NCBI GenBank assembly: GCA_028869035.1
Contig: JAGWTL010000026.1
Location: forward strand, 1 to 15,581
Reading direction: 5' to 3'
DNA length: 15,581 bases
From: Burkholderiales bacterium
Lineage (GTDB): Bacteria; Pseudomonadota; Gammaproteobacteria; Burkholderiales; Burkholderiaceae_C
A program made the translations under genes and the position numbers. Under the pieces are notes generated by a model. It searched no databases. It was not told where the DNA came from and saw only the letters and a program-made list of their open reading frames with translations. Shown here in pieces: positions 14,707 through 15,581 of the stretch; positions within the stretch are counted from its first letter, which is position 1; each line of letters opens with the position of its first letter.

Positions 14707-15581
14707 CTACCTTTGAGCCGCTGGGGCAGCCGGGGCGAGGGATACGGGCGGAGCCGCCATGACGGCAGCCGCTACCGACGACGCCGGGGCGGCGGATGCC
14801 CGGGCAGCACCAGAGGACGACGGCACGATCGGCGCCATCACTTTGAGCGACGGAACCACTGGCGCCGGCTGGACAGCGACGGGCGCCGCCGCCTTGGGGG
14901 CAGCAAGGGCGGGAACCGCCGCGCCAGCCGGGGCAGCAACCCTGGCAGAGGCGGGGATCTGGGGCAGCGGCGCGGGCGCGAGTGCGAGCTGCTGCGCCGG
15001 CAGGCTGCGGCTGGCGTTCATGAATTTGTGCGGATCCTGGGGCACGCCGCGGACCAAGACCTCGAAATGAAGATGAGGTCCGGTCGAACGCCCCGTGGTG
15101 CCCACTTCGCCGATTTTCTGTCCCCGCTTGATCAGATCGCCCTTTTTCACCATGACCTTGGACGCATGGGCATAACGGGTGATCAGGTCCTTGCCATGGT
15201 CGATCTCGATCATATTGCCGTAGTCTGGGCGAAATTCCTGCGTCACCACCACACCACCGGCTGCGGCCAGGATGGCCGTGCCCACCGATGACTGGTAATC
15301 GATGCCTGTGTGCAGGGCCGAGCGTCCCGTGAAGGGGTCGATACGCCAGCCAAAACCCGAGCCGGCGCCACCAAAGGCGACCGGGTGCTGGGTCGGGATC
15401 ATCATGGTGCGAACTTTCTGTTCGAACAGCCGGGATTCGACAACCGACAGCAGGTCGGTGCGCTGTCCGGTCAACCGGTCCAGGTCGGCCAGCGTGGCCT
15501 GGAGTTCATCCATGGTCAGCGGACGACCCGACACCAGGGCACCTCCCTGGCCTGGCTTGGCCTTGATGTCAGCGGGGTTGA
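14707..15581 (-). CDS. M23-family metallopeptidase (LytM/peptidoglycan endopeptidase type), N-terminus outside window
   Basis: The frame is open to the right edge, so this is the C-terminal 290 residues of a longer protein; a GTG at 15534 is in frame but probably internal. Numbering from that GTG, the M23 zinc site is complete. It has H75 and D79 in ALHTGIDYQ, H123 in RYAH and H154/H156 in GPHLHFEV. The domain opens with SGFGWRIDPFTGR (59-71), typical of periplasmic cell-wall endopeptidases or their activators. All catalytic residues are present, so it is likely active. A low-complexity Ala/Pro/Val tail of about 100 residues (176-275) follows. A signal peptide or membrane anchor would lie outside the window. 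In Burkholderiales such a gene often stands between lpxC and secA, at the end of the division gene cluster. Confidence 0.9.
   Translation of the reverse strand, partial: NPADIKAKPGQGGALVSGRPLTMDELQATLADLDRLTGQRTDLLSVVESRLFEQKVRTMMIPTQHPVAFGGAGSGFGWRIDPFTGRSALHTGIDYQSSVGTAILAAAGGVVVTQEFRPDYGNMIEIDHGKDLITRYAHASKVMVKKGDLIKRGQKIGEVGTTGRSTGPHLHFEVLVRGVPQDPHKFMNASRSLPAQQLALAPAPLPQIPASARVAAPAGAAVPALAAPKAAAPVAVQPAPVVPSLKVMAPIVPSSSGAARASAAPASSVAAAVMAAPPVSLAPAAPAAQR

Overview
The window is a chromosomal stretch of a high-GC betaproteobacterium, most likely order Burkholderiales and family Comamonadaceae. This rests on the gene order (proB-obgE-rpmA-rplU, divergent ispB, tRNA-Pro, pilBCD-coaE-zapD-yacG, mutT, a DUF815 ATPase, argJ, secA, M23 peptidase) and on protein signatures such as the EDPSEI motif in PilB. 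It is core genome. I see no transposase, integrase, phage gene, CRISPR array or toxin-antitoxin pair, and no stretch over 300 bases without a gene.

Left part (1-2300). Genes on the minus strand encode ribosomal proteins L21 and L27 (rplU-rpmA), the ribosome-assembly GTPase ObgE and the first enzyme of proline synthesis (ProB, cut by the window edge). A strong hairpin terminator separates rpmA from obgE. A short divergent promoter region separates rplU from ispB on the plus strand.

Middle part (2300-9064). On the plus strand lie ispB (quinone side-chain synthase), tRNA-Pro(CGG), then a tight run of pilB, pilC, pilD, coaE, zapD and yacG. The pil genes form the motor, platform and prepilin peptidase of type IV pili; no pilin gene is present. 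coaE finishes coenzyme A synthesis, zapD bundles FtsZ and yacG inhibits DNA gyrase.

Right part (9065-15581). Convergent minus-strand genes, in transcription order, are an M23 metallopeptidase (cut by the right edge), secA, argJ, a DUF815 AAA-type ATPase and mutT. The last two overlap by 4 bp. A hairpin-rich gap separates argJ from the ATPase, and another separates the M23 gene from secA.

I found no clearly new biological system. The points most worth a second look are the coupled DUF815 ATPase-mutT pair, a possible obgE promoter buried in the rpmA terminator, a GC-rich intergenic palindrome family, a mutT stop codon sitting in a hairpin loop, and a long Ala/Pro tail on the M23 peptidase.
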